7,523 bases of DNA from assembly GCA_013298325.1 (NCBI GenBank), contig JAAFHJ010000230.1, positions 1-7,523 of the forward strand, in the 5' to 3' direction. Of this stretch, positions 6,713 to 7,523 are shown piece after piece. The notes below the pieces were generated by a model that was given only the letters and a program-made list of their open reading frames with translations, did not search any database and was not told where the DNA came from. The stretch comes from Myxococcales bacterium. Its GTDB lineage: Bacteria > Myxococcota_A > Polyangia > Polyangiales > Polyangiaceae. The position numbers and the translations under genes are program-made. The first letter of the stretch is position 1, and each line of letters starts with the position of its first letter.

Positions 6713-6718
6713 AAAGGA
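6711..6718 (+). promoter_or_regulatory. Ribosome-binding site of the sigma-like gene
   Basis: GGAAAGGA ends nine bases before the ATG at 6728. It is the only good site ahead of an in-frame start in this region and fixes the start against the upstream in-frame GTG at 6539 and TTG at 6626 and 6629. Confidence 0.65.
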
Positions 6719-6727
6719 TGCGTCGTC

Positions 6728-7523
6728 ATGCCCAAGGTTCCCTCCGCCGCTCGCCCCCTCTCGACGACGACTTCTTCCCGACGGAACTCCAGCGCGCCCC
6801 CCTCGGGGCCGGCGGCCAAGGTCGACCCGCTCCTCGATGGGGATGACGTCGAACCGCTTGAAGATCTTGGCGAAGACGCCATCAGCGACGTGAAAGCGGC
6901 GTTGGTGACGGACGATGATGAAAGCGCCCCGCTCGCGACGGCCGGTGAGGAGGAAGTCGAAGCGGAGGAACTCTACGCGGAGGACGAAGACGCCCCGCCG
7001 GCGAAAGCCAAGAAGGTGGAGGACGGCGCCGAAGGCACGATGCTCTCCCGCTACTTCCGCGAAATGGCTGCCCATTCGGTGATGGGGCCTGACGATGAGC
7101 TCCGCACGGCGACCGAGGTCGAAGTTCGCGAAGTCGCCCACTGGGCGACGCTCCTCTCGTACGCTCCGGCCGCCCCCTACGTCCTCGACGTGATCGCGCG
7201 CGGCCTCGCCACCCAACCCGACGAAGTCGTCCCTGAGCTCGACGAACTACGCAGCCTCCTTGGCAAGAAGACCGCGAAGGCGAAGACACGTTGGGTCCAG
7301 CTCTCGGAAGCGCTCGGCCGTCGGATCCGCCTCCTCGACACCGATCGGCTCTGGACGCTGGAAATCGAGCGCTTGGTCCGCGGCGAGCGCTTGGACGCAC
7401 CGACCCCGACCGACGACGTTGCCGAAGAAGAGGACGAAAAACAGGAACTTCCGAGCGCCCTTGAGAGTGGCGTTCGCCTCTCGGATGAGCCGCCAAGCTT
7501 CGACGATGAGGATCCCGCCTACA
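6728..7523 (+). CDS. Sigma-70-family RNA polymerase sigma factor, N-terminal part
   Basis: The frame is open from the ATG at 6728 to the right edge: 265 codons, with the 3' end missing. Residues 1-35 are Ser/Pro/Arg-rich, and 38-102 are strongly acidic and probably disordered. At about 104-139, MLSRYFREMAAHSVMG followed by DDELRTATEVEVRE matches the style of sigma region 1.2 (an aromatic residue, then REM, a short gap, then an E-rich helix). The following helical segment (138-160, beginning HWATLLSY) fits the start of the non-conserved region of primary-like sigma factors. A Lys-rich helical stretch (176-200) and a second acidic tail (228-263) follow. Regions 2 to 4, which contact core polymerase and promoter DNA, would lie beyond the window, so assignment rests on region 1.2 and general composition. 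It is more likely an alternative or RpoD-like factor than the housekeeping one, because rpsU/dnaG are not adjacent. A generic acidic protein remains possible. Confidence 0.72.
   Translation, partial: MPKVPSAARPLSTTTSSRRNSSAPPSGPAAKVDPLLDGDDVEPLEDLGEDAISDVKAALVTDDDESAPLATAGEEEVEAEELYAEDEDAPPAKAKKVEDGAEGTMLSRYFREMAAHSVMGPDDELRTATEVEVREVAHWATLLSYAPAAPYVLDVIARGLATQPDEVVPELDELRSLLGKKTAKAKTRWVQLSEALGRRIRLLDTDRLWTLEIERLVRGERLDAPTPTDDVAEEEDEKQELPSALESGVRLSDEPPSFDDEDPAY

Larger units (their letters stand above)
6332..6727. other. Gene-free region between divergent ABC and sigma-like genes
   Basis: I see no credible gene in these 396 bases. Frames open here give Arg/Pro/Ser/Cys-rich peptides typical of non-coding GC-rich DNA. 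The frame of the sigma-like gene is closed upstream by TGA at 6458-6460. The left end (6331-6356) is the only A/T-rich patch. On the minus strand it contains TTTAAT (6344-6339), five of six matches to a -10 box, but no matching -35, so it is at best a weak promoter candidate for the ABC gene. An imperfect hairpin lies at 6389-6415 (CCCCG with CGGGG, CCTC with GAGG). The region must hold both promoters and would give the sigma-like gene a leader of up to a few hundred bases. Confidence 0.6.

Noticed and set aside
6340..6882. 180-codon minus-strand frame just upstream of the ABC gene
   Set aside because: It ends eight bases before the ABC start, which is tempting, but it is low-complexity Arg/Gly/Ser/Pro sequence, overlaps the start of the sigma-like gene and has no visible domain.
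6596..7496. Two minus-strand frames of 206 and 204 codons opposite the sigma-like gene
   Set aside because: They are low-complexity, Arg-rich shadows. The plus frame has a good ribosome-binding site and a sigma region 1.2-like block.

Overview
The window is high-GC bacterial DNA with strong G/C bias at third codon positions, several Gram-negative-style lipoproteins and a sigma-70-type factor with a long acidic N-terminus. These traits suggest a myxobacterium-like member of the Myxococcota, perhaps the Polyangia. That placement is an inference from style; there is no rRNA or species marker in the window.

Layout, left to right: (1) a 65-base imperfect palindrome at 15-79 lies downstream of the first gene. 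(2) A coiled-coil/TPR lipoprotein resembling CpoB/YbgF (140-934, minus) is divergent from (3) a 12-helix MATE-family efflux transporter (1005-2429, plus). (4) A perfect 15-bp bidirectional terminator (2488-2522) separates the MATE gene from the convergent (5) YceI-family lipid-binding-type lipoprotein (2543-3193, minus). (6) A HEAT-repeat lipoprotein (3293-4624, minus) and (7) a fused membrane/ATPase ABC exporter subunit (4637-6331, minus) are 12 bases apart and look like one operon, ABC first. (8) A 396-base gene-free stretch follows. (9) The N-terminal 265 codons of a sigma-70-like factor (6728 to the right edge, plus) run off the window; this frame has no stop inside the window.

All four complete minus-strand genes act at the envelope (three probable lipoproteins and one inner-membrane ABC protein), and the plus-strand MATE gene is a membrane transporter. 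The window is therefore largely envelope and transport functions next to a transcription factor. The ABC/HEAT pair is the best-supported functional unit, although its substrate cannot be read from the sequence. I found no mobile element, CRISPR array, tRNA or rRNA. I do not see a clearly new multi-gene system. The most unusual signals are the 15-79 palindrome, the compact ATPase domain of the ABC protein, a pair of predicted periplasmic cysteines in the MATE protein, two overlapping alternative hairpins before the YceI gene, and a hairpin abutting the ribosome-binding site of the sigma-like gene.
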